Positions 8,094 through 17,418 of a DNA stretch of 64,000 nt are shown here, piece by piece. The DNA is from Eubacteriaceae bacterium (lineage in GTDB: Bacteria; Bacillota; Clostridia; Lachnospirales; Lachnospiraceae). The stretch lies in the NCBI GenBank assembly GCA_910574015.1, contig CAJSYQ010000006.1, forward strand, positions 1-64,000, in the 5' to 3' direction. The stretch's first letter is position 1. Every line of letters starts with the position of its first letter. Position numbers and translations under genes: made by a program. The notes under the pieces were generated by a model, which had not been told where the DNA came from, did no database searches, and worked only from the letters and a program-made list of their open reading frames with translations.

Positions 8094-10828
8094 TAATCAT
8101 CATCCTCTTCAAAATCCAACTCATCCTCAAATATCTGTTGTTTGGCAACTTTATTTAATACATACTTCACATACTTCGTTTCCTGATCTGACAAAGACGG
8201 TATTCCAATGCCAAAGCCAATGACATAATCCTCCAAATATTGTTCCTGAATCTTTTTCTCCTGTTCAGCGGATTCTGATTTTCTACATTCATTTAATTCA
8301 ACTGCAAAAATTGTAAGTAAAGGATTTCTATCCACCCCTGTGAAATAATCATTTGGTGCTAAGTTACTTTTTTGACTATTCTCTTTTATTTCTCTCACTT
8401 TTTCCTTGGAAAGCGCTGCCGCCGCATCTCCACCTCCTGCTAAATGTTTTTTGCTTCCAGACATTTTCAAAATTTTTCCATCATTTTCAATAGAAAAGCT
8501 TCTTGATACACAATGATATTTTGTAGAATTATAAAGTACAATTTCTCGTTCTGATTTTCCAGACGCAAAAGCAATATCCCAATTCTTTAATTCTTCACCT
8601 CGGTATTCTTTAATAAATCTTCTTACAGCCGTTGTATTAAACTTCTCATTTTTAGGCGACACCTCTATCTCATTCAAAAACTCCAATATCACTTGTACTG
8701 GTACACTTCTTATAATATATTGATTTCCTTCTTCTGCCTTTGGAGTATATTCATCCCCATATTCCATACAAGTCTTTATTAAACTATTTACACTCTCTAA
8801 ATTTCTCCTATTTTTATCCAAATCTGCATAAATCTCCGGTGTGTCAATATACACTCCGCTAAAACTTATCGCACACTCCATTTCCTCAGTACTGCGCATT
8901 TTATTTCGTGCCGTTACAATCAACGCTGTTAAATCTGATCTAACTCGTAAACCAAAATCCTTTGGTGTTAATCCAGAATCCTCAAACCTTTTTACCTCTT
9001 CCCGCAACTCGTCTGTTGCCTGACTAATATAACGATACCATTCAATGCTGTCATCTGACATCCATATGCGGCATAATTCCGCATACTTCCCTCGATATCC
9101 AAACCATCTTCCCATCTGCATCAAAGTATCATACATACGCGAATTTCTGTAAAAATAGCTTATTACCAACCCTTCCAAAGTCAACCCTCGCGAAAGACTC
9201 ATTCCACCAACAGCGATTAACCGCAATCCATGTGGATAATCATCATAGTTTAAGTTTTGACCATTACGCTGATTTATTGTCTGTACCATAATACTTCCAC
9301 ATGAATTGTATAATTGTGTTTGTACTTCTTCCCATTCAAAATCAACAGTTGAATATATTACTTCAAATGTTTCTTTCAACTGTTTAATGTATATATCCTG
9401 CAACGCTTTATCTGTAGGTAGTTTACAGTATAATTTACACGCACTCTGTATATTTTTTAAATACTCATTTACCAACCCGCTTACTTCTTCCTGCACAGCA
9501 GTGAACCTGCTGACATTTATAAGCATTGACCTGTGATTATCTGAAAGCCCCATCAAATCTTCCATAGTATTTGCAAGCACAAATGCTTCAATAGCTGTTT
9601 TTAAGTCTTTCGGAAGTTCTCTCACATGAATTGAAGACTTATGTTTCAATGGCAGTATAAATTCTATGCTTTGAGGATTTCTAAAGTTGTCATCTATCTC
9701 CACAAGCATATAACTTGCATTTCCATCTTCTGCAAAGATATTTCTTGCACCTGTATAATTCGATGGTGCATTCAATGAATATATATAATCCTTAGGAAAA
9801 AGATCCTCTTCCAACATAGCATCATAACTATCCGGATCAATAAAAATATTCGCAAATGGAGTTGCTGTAAAACCTACATAACTAGATTTTTCAAATTTAC
9901 TGACCAAATCTCTAATCTGTCCATTTATTGCCGTTGGTGTATCCTCATCTTTATTTGTATTCACTGATGCATTATCTGCTTCATCATCTATCATCAAAAT
10001 TGACTGCCGGATTTTTTGCTGTCCATTTTGATTAAATGTTGTAAGCCATTTATTTAATCTTTTGAGAATCGAGGAATTTTTCTTAACAACAAAAATAACC
10101 GGTCCATTAATATTCCGTAAATCGAATCCTAAATTATTTGCATTTTGCTGTTTAAAGTCATCTGCTGTTGATGTCAACACCATTGGGCGAATAGAAGAAT
10201 CATATTTTCCAACCCCAATCACTTGACCATTCTCCAACATTTTAACCATAGCATCGCTGTCTGCGCCAACAAATCCTTCATCAACCCGCATCTGTGTCTG
10301 TTTTCTCAATTTTTCTATCGTACCTGTCATCAAGACAACAACCTTATATCCAGCATCTACAGCCTTACAAATCAGCCCTAAGTAATTGGCAGTTTTGCCT
10401 GACTGTACATCTCCTATAATCAATCCACGCCTGCTATATGCAACATCTCTGCTTGGATCTCCCAATAGATCAGTCAATTTATCCAGAATATCATCCATCA
10501 CATTTACTACTTTAACAGAAAATCCTTTGTCATTTAAAAGATACTTTTTATATCGTTCCCAATATTTCATATCAAGCAAAGGTTTTTTATCCAAAAACCA
10601 CTTTTCATGTCCTTTTTCCTGAATGAGAGAACCCTGATCAAGTTTAATAGAAAATTCTGACTTTATTTCTGCCCTGACATTTTCCACCTCTATATCTGAT
10701 AAACTGGAAAAAGTCGGTATGCACCTTAATTCCTCTATTTTTTCATCAATAGTCTGCTCCTTGATTTCTGGCTCCCCTGCTAAAAAAGAACTTACAAGAC
10801 CATGAAATCTTTTTTCAATATCATTCAT
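8093..10828 (-). CDS. Z1-domain P-loop ATPase
   Basis: 911 residues. The helicase-like ATPase half has Walker A GDVQSGKTANY (139-149), the acidic motif LMIDDEADNAS (278-288) and VGFTATPFANIF (about 315-328). The Z1 region follows with VGGMSLSRGLTLEGLV and DTLMQMGRWFGYR, the latter serving as a motif VI arginine-finger-like element. Z1 proteins are superfamily-2-like ATPases found with MORC-type ATPases and methyltransferases in restriction-type systems, where they probably translocate or remodel DNA. The C-terminus is very acidic (DELDFEEDDD). The start overlaps the end of the GHKL gene by 8 nt. Confidence 0.93.
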   Translation of the reverse strand: MNDIEKRFHGLVSSFLAGEPEIKEQTIDEKIEELRCIPTFSSLSDIEVENVRAEIKSEFSIKLDQGSLIQEKGHEKWFLDKKPLLDMKYWERYKKYLLNDKGFSVKVVNVMDDILDKLTDLLGDPSRDVAYSRRGLIIGDVQSGKTANYLGLICKAVDAGYKVVVLMTGTIEKLRKQTQMRVDEGFVGADSDAMVKMLENGQVIGVGKYDSSIRPMVLTSTADDFKQQNANNLGFDLRNINGPVIFVVKKNSSILKRLNKWLTTFNQNGQQKIRQSILMIDDEADNASVNTNKDEDTPTAINGQIRDLVSKFEKSSYVGFTATPFANIFIDPDSYDAMLEEDLFPKDYIYSLNAPSNYTGARNIFAEDGNASYMLVEIDDNFRNPQSIEFILPLKHKSSIHVRELPKDLKTAIEAFVLANTMEDLMGLSDNHRSMLINVSRFTAVQEEVSGLVNEYLKNIQSACKLYCKLPTDKALQDIYIKQLKETFEVIYSTVDFEWEEVQTQLYNSCGSIMVQTINQRNGQNLNYDDYPHGLRLIAVGGMSLSRGLTLEGLVISYFYRNSRMYDTLMQMGRWFGYRGKYAELCRIWMSDDSIEWYRYISQATDELREEVKRFEDSGLTPKDFGLRVRSDLTALIVTARNKMRSTEEMECAISFSGVYIDTPEIYADLDKNRRNLESVNSLIKTCMEYGDEYTPKAEEGNQYIIRSVPVQVILEFLNEIEVSPKNEKFNTTAVRRFIKEYRGEELKNWDIAFASGKSEREIVLYNSTKYHCVSRSFSIENDGKILKMSGSKKHLAGGGDAAAALSKEKVREIKENSQKSNLAPNDYFTGVDRNPLLTIFAVELNECRKSESAEQEKKIQEQYLEDYVIGFGIGIPSLSDQETKYVKYVLNKVAKQQIFEDELDFEEDDD

Positions 10829-12275
10829 TATTTTCTATCTCCTCTTGAATGCGCTTTTTAATTTCCTCATAATTGCAATATGGTTCCGTATTCATAAATG
10901 CTTTATAGTATTCTATAATATGAAGTCCTTTTGATTTGACATAATCCATCTGAATCTGTAGTTCAGCCCACACATCTTCCATCTCCTCGTTACATTCTTC
11001 AATAGCACCTTTTGCCATATCGACATATAATGCATTGATGGGAAATGCTTCTTCTATCCCTTTTATAACTGAATCCAAAAGTTTTAGCTGTTCCGATTCC
11101 ATAGTTTCCAGTAAAAGTCTTAGTTGAGGGATTTTGCGATTAATTGTGTATCTATATCCATCCCTCATTTTGATTTTTTCCCAAATCACTTCTATATTTT
11201 TATCATTCTTTTCCTTTCTCCCTCTATATGTATATACTTTTTCACTATTTAAAACTGTTTCATAAACAGCATTAAACATATTCTTCTTTATAATGTCAGG
11301 AAGCGAAGCTGTACTCTTTTTTATATCAATTGCCCACATATAATCTAAAGAGTTAGGAATATCAACCCTTACTCTTGCCAGCTTATTCAGTTCATCCTTT
11401 CTTTCAAGCCTAAACCATGTGCCCCATATAATCAGCCGCTTATTTCTATATACATAAAACCCCTGCTCGCTACGGATACGCTCTTTTCCTCCAAGCTTAA
11501 CTAAATCTTCCTGTTTTAATTTTGACAAGTGAGGCAGCACATAAGGCTTTAATGTAATCTTTTCTTGGTTTATATAAAATGAACTTTCTCTCTTTTTCTG
11601 AGTAGCTGGATGTGAACTCAAGAAAGGATCGCGTCCCACAATTTTTATACCGTTTAACCGAATTATAAGCCCTTCCTCTATAAATCTATGGAATACAAGT
11701 GCAATATGATTTTCCATATCATTTAAATTTTTATTAAATGTTGTATTAATGTCATTCGTGCCTTCTTTAACACGATCAAAATTTTCCAACAGAATATACG
11801 TTCCTGCTCTAACTTTATCCAGCATATCTATGTAAAAATATTCTTTTATCTCTTCGTCTGAAAAACACTTCAAAACCCATGCACCTTTTTCAATAACGAA
11901 ATCAAGATCCCAAGAATATGCGCTTATCTCATTATTTTTCTTGCTGACAACTACTAAGCGCCGACACTGCGACAAGGAAGCAGCTTTAAGACCTAAACCA
12001 AATCTTCCTAAGTCATCACTATCCCTTTTATCCAAAGGACTTTTGCTGCCATATCTCATTGCTTCATACAACTCGTCCTTTGACATTCCACACCCATTAT
12101 CAAATATTACCATCCAAGGATCAGCAGATGGTTCTGATAAAATAGATATTTCATCAGCTTTTGCACTAATGCTGTTATCAATCAAATCTGCAATAGCAGA
12201 GGAAAAAGAATACCCTAATGAACGCATTGATTCAATTAATGATGGTGCAAACGGCACACAATTCTGTTCATACAT
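10821..12275 (-). CDS. GHKL ATPase, MORC/MutL-like
   Basis: 484 residues with an N-terminal Bergerat-fold ATPase: ADLIDNSISA (29-38, N box), VIFDNGCGM (56-64, G1 box) and GRFGLGLKAASLS (90-102, G2 box). The next 200 residues resemble the S5-type domain of MORC proteins (QGFYVYRNKRLIIWGTW is typical). The C-terminal 130 residues are helical and may dimerise or bind the Z1 partner. Such ATPases act as ATP-gated clamps on DNA. GGGAGGGA precedes the ATG. It follows the methyltransferase by 47 nt and overlaps the Z1 gene by 8 nt. Confidence 0.93.
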   Translation of the reverse strand: MYEQNCVPFAPSLIESMRSLGYSFSSAIADLIDNSISAKADEISILSEPSADPWMVIFDNGCGMSKDELYEAMRYGSKSPLDKRDSDDLGRFGLGLKAASLSQCRRLVVVSKKNNEISAYSWDLDFVIEKGAWVLKCFSDEEIKEYFYIDMLDKVRAGTYILLENFDRVKEGTNDINTTFNKNLNDMENHIALVFHRFIEEGLIIRLNGIKIVGRDPFLSSHPATQKKRESSFYINQEKITLKPYVLPHLSKLKQEDLVKLGGKERIRSEQGFYVYRNKRLIIWGTWFRLERKDELNKLARVRVDIPNSLDYMWAIDIKKSTASLPDIIKKNMFNAVYETVLNSEKVYTYRGRKEKNDKNIEVIWEKIKMRDGYRYTINRKIPQLRLLLETMESEQLKLLDSVIKGIEEAFPINALYVDMAKGAIEECNEEMEDVWAELQIQMDYVKSKGLHIIEYYKAFMNTEPYCNYEEIKKRIQEEIENNE

Positions 12276-12322
12276 TCTTTTCCCTCCCAGCAGTACAAAC
12301 CAAACTATTATGGTGCTTACTC

Positions 12323-13891
12323 TTATTCTTGTATATATTTATACAACCATTCTGCTAAACCCTGTGCCATCAGCGGCGGAACAGCATTTCCGACCTGTTG
12401 ATATTGTGAATCTTTGCTTCCCTCAAATATAAATTTATCCGGAAAAGATTGAAGTCTAGCCGCTTCCCTTACACTGATTGCACGATCCAATCTCGGATGT
12501 ATCCACATGGATTTCCTTACATTAATCACTGTTCCACTCGGTTCGTTACCTCTTAATCTCAAATAAATACTATTCTGTGTCCGCTTAGGATCAGCATAAT
12601 TAGACTTTAATTTTTCATCAAGATCATGAAAATTCTGCCCTTCTTTTAACTGTGCAAACCGTTCTTTAGCATCTTTACTGCTTTTTGTAATTACATGATT
12701 ATATAATACCTTAGAGCCCTCTCTCATTTTCTGCGCGTACTGTGATAATTGTTCGGTATCAGCATATGGGATTGCATCAGTTGATACATTCTCAGTTGTT
12801 TGACAATCAATTAAATCTATAATTGCATTATTTACTGAAATTGTTTGAAGTTCTTCTGGTTTACTTGGCATTTTCAGTTCCTGCTCGCCAAGGATATCTT
12901 TCCTTACGCCAAATACAACATATCTTTTCCTGTCCTGTGGCACACCATACCACAATGAATTAACTACACCGCTACACTGTTTGTAATCTTCTTCTACAAT
13001 CTTTTTGACATATTGAATTACAGGGTATGAGTGCACTTTGGCTACTACATTGCCAGTTCTTGTTTTTTCTTCAAATTCATATAAAATTTGATTATCATCC
13101 AACTCTTTTTTTAAAATAAATGCTTTCTGAAAATTCAAAAAACCTGAAAGTTGTTCAAGCACATCGGTAATGCTGTCCTCAAAAATATGATTTTCGATAA
13201 CATTCAAAATAGAAAAATCATTTTCTTTCGTTTCTTTATGCCTTGATATCTCTTTAACTATTTTTTTCCCATTTTTTTCTATATATTTTTTCAGCTTATC
13301 GTCATTATTTCTATTTTTATACAAAACATTTAGCAATTGAAATAATTCTGATGAAACTTCATATTCTTTATATGAATTTTTCTGCAAGATATCTAATACC
13401 CTTAAATTATCATACGCCCCTTTTGCAATTACTAATTCTTCTTCCTGCATCTCAATTCCCAGCTTCATAACTATTTCATGATCTATCCTAGAGTCATAAA
13501 ATCTATGCGTTTCAGATGCAAGCATACTTACGTTTTCCATTACAAATGCTTTCGGCTTAATTTCCATCACAGCTCTGAAATATTCTTTCACAAGCGAATT
13601 ATTCATGCTTATTATGTGGTTCTTTTGTCGATTTGCATTTGAAAAACCCTGACAAGGAGGACCACCTATAATAATGTCTATCCCCCCAATCTCTTTATTC
13701 AATTTTGTAAAATTGCAGCCTATTACATCTTTTATTATCTCTATTTCGTCTTTTTTCTTATGATTACTCTGATATGTTTTTCTTGCGTTTTCATTTTTCT
13801 CAGCAACCGCAACGATTTGAAATTTATTTGTCATTTCAAATCCATAACTCAAACCACCTGCACCTGCAAATAAATCCATTGTCTTATACAT
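12323..13891 (-). CDS. DNA (cytosine-5) methyltransferase
   Basis: About 522 residues, the first gene of the operon. The C5 motifs occur in order: I DLFAGAGGLSYGFE (SAM binding), IV GGPPCQGFSNANR with the catalytic Cys, VI FVMENVSML, VIII PQDRKRYVVFGVR, IX-like IHPRLDRAISVREAARLQSFP and X YQQVGNAVPPLMAQGLA. Between VI and VIII is a roughly 160-residue insert, longer than in small C5 enzymes. The ATG at 13891 has GGAG eight bases upstream; a TTG five codons earlier lies inside that site. It should methylate host DNA and so protect it from the linked nucleases. Its recognition sequence cannot be read from the sequence. Confidence 0.95.
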   Translation of the reverse strand: MYKTMDLFAGAGGLSYGFEMTNKFQIVAVAEKNENARKTYQSNHKKKDEIEIIKDVIGCNFTKLNKEIGGIDIIIGGPPCQGFSNANRQKNHIISMNNSLVKEYFRAVMEIKPKAFVMENVSMLASETHRFYDSRIDHEIVMKLGIEMQEEELVIAKGAYDNLRVLDILQKNSYKEYEVSSELFQLLNVLYKNRNNDDKLKKYIEKNGKKIVKEISRHKETKENDFSILNVIENHIFEDSITDVLEQLSGFLNFQKAFILKKELDDNQILYEFEEKTRTGNVVAKVHSYPVIQYVKKIVEEDYKQCSGVVNSLWYGVPQDRKRYVVFGVRKDILGEQELKMPSKPEELQTISVNNAIIDLIDCQTTENVSTDAIPYADTEQLSQYAQKMREGSKVLYNHVITKSSKDAKERFAQLKEGQNFHDLDEKLKSNYADPKRTQNSIYLRLRGNEPSGTVINVRKSMWIHPRLDRAISVREAARLQSFPDKFIFEGSKDSQYQQVGNAVPPLMAQGLAEWLYKYIQE

Positions 13892-14001
13892 TTTCCTTTT
13901 CTCCAATTTTCTTTATCCCGTTATATTGTCAAATTTCAAACCAAATGACTTAATTGCCTTACCACTTGCTAAATGAAAGATATTAAACAATATCAACTTA
14001 A

Positions 14002-14081
14002 TTCTTGGAAAAAAGTAAATTTGACAAAATATACTAAAATTCCAAATATATTCTAACACTAAATCCGCCTTTTTCCAAGAA
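14002..14081. promoter_or_regulatory. 12-bp inverted repeat upstream of the methyltransferase operon
   Basis: TTCTTGGAAAAA (14002-14013) is exactly complementary to 14070-14081, with 56 bases between. It lies 110-190 bases upstream of the methyltransferase start in an A/T-rich promoter-containing spacer. It could be a controller-protein operator pair, a looped site, or the boundary of the neighbouring element. Confidence 0.5.
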
Positions 14082-14121
14082 TTTCTTATAAAATTGTCAG
14101 TAAAAAATCACTAATATTTCT

Positions 14122-14503
14122 TTAAAGCTGATAAACCAGCTCTGCTAAGACAACCTCCTCTGCCCTTGCCCTAATATTATTCATTTTTCTCACCCAAAAC
14201 ATCTGATCTTGTGCCTTTAACTGCTCTGTCACTTCCTCCCTCTCTGCCATCTGTTGCACCAGCAAATCAAATCTTTCCTCTGCCTGTTCCTGTATCATGA
14301 GCAGATGTTTCTTTAATTCGCCAGATAGTAACAAGCCTGAATAAATCCCTCTCTTGTACTCTTTCAGATAATGTTTCCGCATCAATCCGAATTTCCTTAA
14401 CTCTCCTTCCGGCTCCGGATTGGGTATTAAATTTGGTATCAAATAATCTCCGCTTTACTTTACTTAAAGATAATTCTTCGGGGAACTGCCGCAAATGGCA
14501 CAT
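14122..14503 (-). pseudogene. TnpV-like transposon protein, frameshifted
   Basis: Residues from SGDYLIPNLIPNPEPEGE onward match the short TnpV family in one frame, ending QMFWVRKMNNIRARAEEVV..AELVYQL. That frame has a stop just before SGDY. The expected N-terminal strand (EELSLSKVK) continues upstream in another frame from the ATG at 14503. The break is near 14448-14452. The gene is therefore probably non-functional unless translation restarts at the TTG at 14442. TnpV proteins accompany large serine recombinases in Clostridia elements; their role is unclear. Confidence 0.75.
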
Positions 14504-14522
14504 TCCCCATAGTTCCTATTTT

Positions 14523-16127
14523 TCAATCAATCTTCCCGACAAAACGGTAATAAATCTCAATGTCCCATACCTTTTTGCCATTCTCGTCTTTCCTCCACTG
14601 ATGGACTGTGATTTTCTCAATCAGTTCATTCAAAAGCGGGGCGGTAAGCTCGTCAATGGCACTGTACTTCTGGATTAAGTCTACCCACCGTTTTGCGTCG
14701 TCCGTTTCCGCTTTGGTTTCCTCAATCCTTGCGGATACGGTCTTTATCGTTTCATCAAGCTGTTGCTGCTCCGTGCGGTATTTGACGGAGAGCATGGAAT
14801 AGTTTTCTTCGTCAAGAAGCCCTTTTACCCTGTCCTCGTACATCTTCGCAAAAAGGTTGTTCAGTTCCTGCCTGCGTTTCTGCGCCTTTTTCAGTTCTTT
14901 TTCATCTCGGGCATTCTCTGCCCTCCGCTGTTTCTCACTGCTCTGCAACAGCCGTTCCAGAATGACGTCCTCATTCTCCTTTACCTCCATCAGCCAGTAC
15001 TGCAACCTTCCGAGAACAAACGCATAGAGCAGGTTGTAAGTGATGAAATGCAGGGAACACGCTTCTTTCCCATGTGCGGAATACTGCGTGCAACGGTAAT
15101 ACCTCGACTTGTTCTTTGTGTTTGCCGCCGATAAGCTCCACCCACACTCGCCGCATTTGAGCAACCCTGCGAATATCTGCGGCTCATCGTCCTTTCGGCT
15201 GCGTTTGCGGGAATTGATATGCCCCTGCACTAAATCCCATGTTTCACGGTCAACTAATGGCTCGTGGGTGTTCTCAATCCGCATCCAGTCCTCTTTTGGT
15301 CGCTTGACGTTCTTCTTTGACTTGTAGGAGAGTTTCTGTATCTGGTAATGTACGGTGTTGCCAAGATAGATTTCATTCTGAAGGATTTTGCTTACGGTAA
15401 CGATGTTCCAGAGGTATTTCTTCCCCTCTGGCTGACCTTCAAAAATGTTCGCCTTGTAGCCGTTTTTCTGCGACGCCCACCATGCTGGTATCGGAATTTT
15501 CTTGGCGGCAAGGGTGCGGCAGATTTTGTTCGCCCCGTATCCGTGCGCCGCAAGTGCGAAAATCTTCTCCACAATCCACTTCGTTTCCTCGTCAACGACA
15601 AGCCTGTTTTTCTCGGCAGGGTTAATTTTATAACCGATTGGCACGACAGGGGCGATGTATTCTCCATTTTTAAACTTGGCTTTCATCGCATTTTTTACCT
15701 TGCGGCTCGTTTCCTTTGCCTGCCATTCGTTGACGATGTTCTTGAACGGGGCGATGTCGTTGTCCTCCCTTATCGTGTCAACGCCGTCATGGATTGCGAT
15801 GTACCTTACGCCCTTGCTTGGGAAATAAAGCTCCGTGTACTGCCCTGTGAGGATATAGTTCCTGCCAAGCCTTGACAAATCCTTTGTGACAACGCAGTTG
15901 ATTTTCCCGTCCTCTATGTCTTCAATCATGCGTTTAAAGCTTGGTCGCTCGAAATTCGTACCAGAAAATCCGTCGTCCACGTACTCGTCTACGACTAAAA
16001 ATCCCTGCTCATTTGCATAATCCCTTAGTATCTGTTTCTGTGTGGAAATGCTTGCGCTCTCACCTTCCAGTTCGTCATCACGGCTTAGACGCATATATAA
16101 CGCTGTATTGTATTGCTGCTGTTTCAA
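14523..16127 (-). CDS. Large serine recombinase
   Basis: About 534 residues. It excises and integrates the element through a serine-linked DNA intermediate. N-terminal resolvase domain: ALYMRLSRDDE with catalytic Ser, ISTQKQILRDYA, DDGFSGTNFERP and VTKDLSRLGRN. A recombinase domain follows, then a zinc ribbon (CGECGWSL..RYYRCTQY) and a coiled-coil region (about 375-470, rich in KELKKAQKRRQE). The C-terminal tail resembles DUF4368. The start is taken as TTG at 16127 because AGGAGG lies nine bases upstream; an in-frame ATG at 16229 would bury that site in the coding region. Confidence 0.93.
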   Translation of the reverse strand: MKQQQYNTALYMRLSRDDELEGESASISTQKQILRDYANEQGFLVVDEYVDDGFSGTNFERPSFKRMIEDIEDGKINCVVTKDLSRLGRNYILTGQYTELYFPSKGVRYIAIHDGVDTIREDNDIAPFKNIVNEWQAKETSRKVKNAMKAKFKNGEYIAPVVPIGYKINPAEKNRLVVDEETKWIVEKIFALAAHGYGANKICRTLAAKKIPIPAWWASQKNGYKANIFEGQPEGKKYLWNIVTVSKILQNEIYLGNTVHYQIQKLSYKSKKNVKRPKEDWMRIENTHEPLVDRETWDLVQGHINSRKRSRKDDEPQIFAGLLKCGECGWSLSAANTKNKSRYYRCTQYSAHGKEACSLHFITYNLLYAFVLGRLQYWLMEVKENEDVILERLLQSSEKQRRAENARDEKELKKAQKRRQELNNLFAKMYEDRVKGLLDEENYSMLSVKYRTEQQQLDETIKTVSARIEETKAETDDAKRWVDLIQKYSAIDELTAPLLNELIEKITVHQWRKDENGKKVWDIEIYYRFVGKID

Positions 16128-16232
16128 TTGTTTTAACCTCCTGTCCTTTGGAAACAGCCTGCCACAATACACTGCTTGCATAAGCCTATTATAGCATGGG
16201 GCAGGCTGGTTTTCCATCACCAGCGGCATTTA

Positions 16233-16445
16233 TTACGCAGATTTTTTCCTCTCATACCGCATGACGTTCTCCGCAAGCCTTTCCACGGTCTGCTTTTTAT
16301 CGCTGAAATACTCCTTAAAGCAGATAATATCTTTTCCGCAGACAAAGAATGCCTGACCGTCTTTTTCTATGAAACAGCCCTGTGGGATGCCTTTCTCCTT
16401 CGGTTTTATTCCTGTCTGTATCATCCTGTCAAACAATTTAACCAT
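16233..16445 (-). CDS. Small element-encoded protein, 70 aa
   Basis: Sits between the MobV relaxase (7-nt gap) and the serine recombinase on the same strand. Residues 20-45 (GCFIEKDGQAFFVCGKDIICF) suggest a small beta sheet with two cysteines, and the C-terminus is helical and basic. No named family is recognised. AGGTAGGAA upstream and the tight spacing support translation. It may be a mobilization accessory or recombination directionality helper, but nothing in the sequence decides this. Confidence 0.7.
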   Translation of the reverse strand: MVKLFDRMIQTGIKPKEKGIPQGCFIEKDGQAFFVCGKDIICFKEYFSDKKQTVERLAENVMRYERKKSA

Positions 16446-16452
16446 TCAATTC

Positions 16453-17418
16453 CTACCTTTCCTTTGACCTGTTTTTACTTGATTTCTGCAATTCCTCCAA
16501 TACTTCTGGCGGTATCTTTTTCAATAACTTTTCCATCTGCTGATTGGTTTTCTGCAATTCAAATATCCTCTGGTTTGCTTTCTGTACCTTTCGTTCCTGC
16601 TCGTACTTCTCATCACGCATACGCCCCGCATAGTCGGCTTCCTGCCCGATTCTCTCTTTCAAGCTGTCGATATACGCCTGCTGTTTCCCAATTTCCTTAG
16701 AGAATTTCTCCACATCTGGAAGCCATGCGGAGAGCAATTCTAACGCTTTATTTCTTTTCTTGCCTGCGTTAAAAGCGTTAATGTCGGAGAGGGCAGACAC
16801 GATTTCTTCATACTGTTTATCCAGCCTGCCGCCCAACTTATAGAGCCATGTGGGGATATGCTTGCGCTTGGTTTCCATTGAGGATTGCCCCCGTTCAAGC
16901 TGATTCCACCGTGCGGACATCCGCTCATGGTAGGCGGTCTGCCATTCGGACAGGCTCTTTTGGTTGCCTAAAATAGACTTTGCTGACAGCTTGTTGTCGG
17001 ACGTAAGCGGCACAAAGCATAAGTGCATATGGGGTGTTCTCTCGTCCATGTGGACGACTGCGGAGAGAATATTTTTCTTTCCCACACGCTCTGAAATGAA
17101 GTCAAGAGCCGTCTGGAAATACGCTTTCTGTTCTTCGGGCGGCAGGCTGTTCATAAATTCTGGCGAAGCTGTGATGAGCGTTTCCACCATCATCACGCTG
17201 TCTTTCCTTACCTTGCAGCCTGCTTCTTTTACCATTTGGTTTATCTCTTTCTTATAGGTGTAACGGGGCGGATTCATAAGATGGTAGTTATCTTTGGAGC
17301 GTCCCAAGTCAATGTCTGGGTTGCTTTTATAGGCTTCTTTCTTCCGCTCGTTGTGGCGTTTGCAAGCCGCAACGCCGCCGGCTTTGCGTTTCTGGAAACG
17401 CAGGATTGCATAAGGCAT
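16453..17418 (-). CDS. MobV-family relaxase (Pre/Mob)
   Basis: 321 residues. It nicks the element at oriT and leads the strand into a recipient using a helper conjugation apparatus. MobV features are KRHNERK with His22 in the position of the pMV158 MobM nucleophile, and the metal-binding VVHMDERTPHMHLCFVPL (His123, His130, His132, with acidic residues between). A long helical C-terminus (from about 235) should dimerise. The protein is shorter than MobM of pMV158 (about 494 residues), as is common in such elements. A matching nic sequence lies 240 bases upstream. Confidence 0.93.
   Translation of the reverse strand: MPYAILRFQKRKAGGVAACKRHNERKKEAYKSNPDIDLGRSKDNYHLMNPPRYTYKKEINQMVKEAGCKVRKDSVMMVETLITASPEFMNSLPPEEQKAYFQTALDFISERVGKKNILSAVVHMDERTPHMHLCFVPLTSDNKLSAKSILGNQKSLSEWQTAYHERMSARWNQLERGQSSMETKRKHIPTWLYKLGGRLDKQYEEIVSALSDINAFNAGKKRNKALELLSAWLPDVEKFSKEIGKQQAYIDSLKERIGQEADYAGRMRDEKYEQERKVQKANQRIFELQKTNQQMEKLLKKIPPEVLEELQKSSKNRSKER

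Larger units (their letters stand above)
2540..13891 (-). other. Defence operon: C5 methyltransferase, MORC-like ATPase, Z1 ATPase, DUF4420 nuclease, AIPR, Vsr, small protein, AlbA_2 protein
   Basis: Eight minus-strand genes run from 13891 down to 2540. Junctions are 47 nt (methyltransferase-GHKL), 8-nt overlap (GHKL-Z1), 1-nt TAATG overlap (Z1-DUF4420), TTGA overlap (DUF4420-AIPR), 13 nt (AIPR-Vsr), 27 nt, and 25 nt. I see no hairpin terminator inside. A core of DNA methyltransferase, MutL/MORC-like ATPase, Z1-domain ATPase and restriction-endonuclease-fold protein is a known comparative-genomics theme in restriction-modification. The two genes after vsr are less expected. Confidence 0.85.

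Noticed and set aside
2540-13891. BREX, DISARM or type I restriction identity
   Set aside because: No PglX/PglZ, BrxL, DrmA/B, or HsdR/M/S-type genes; the Z1 and MORC-like ATPases fit a different class.
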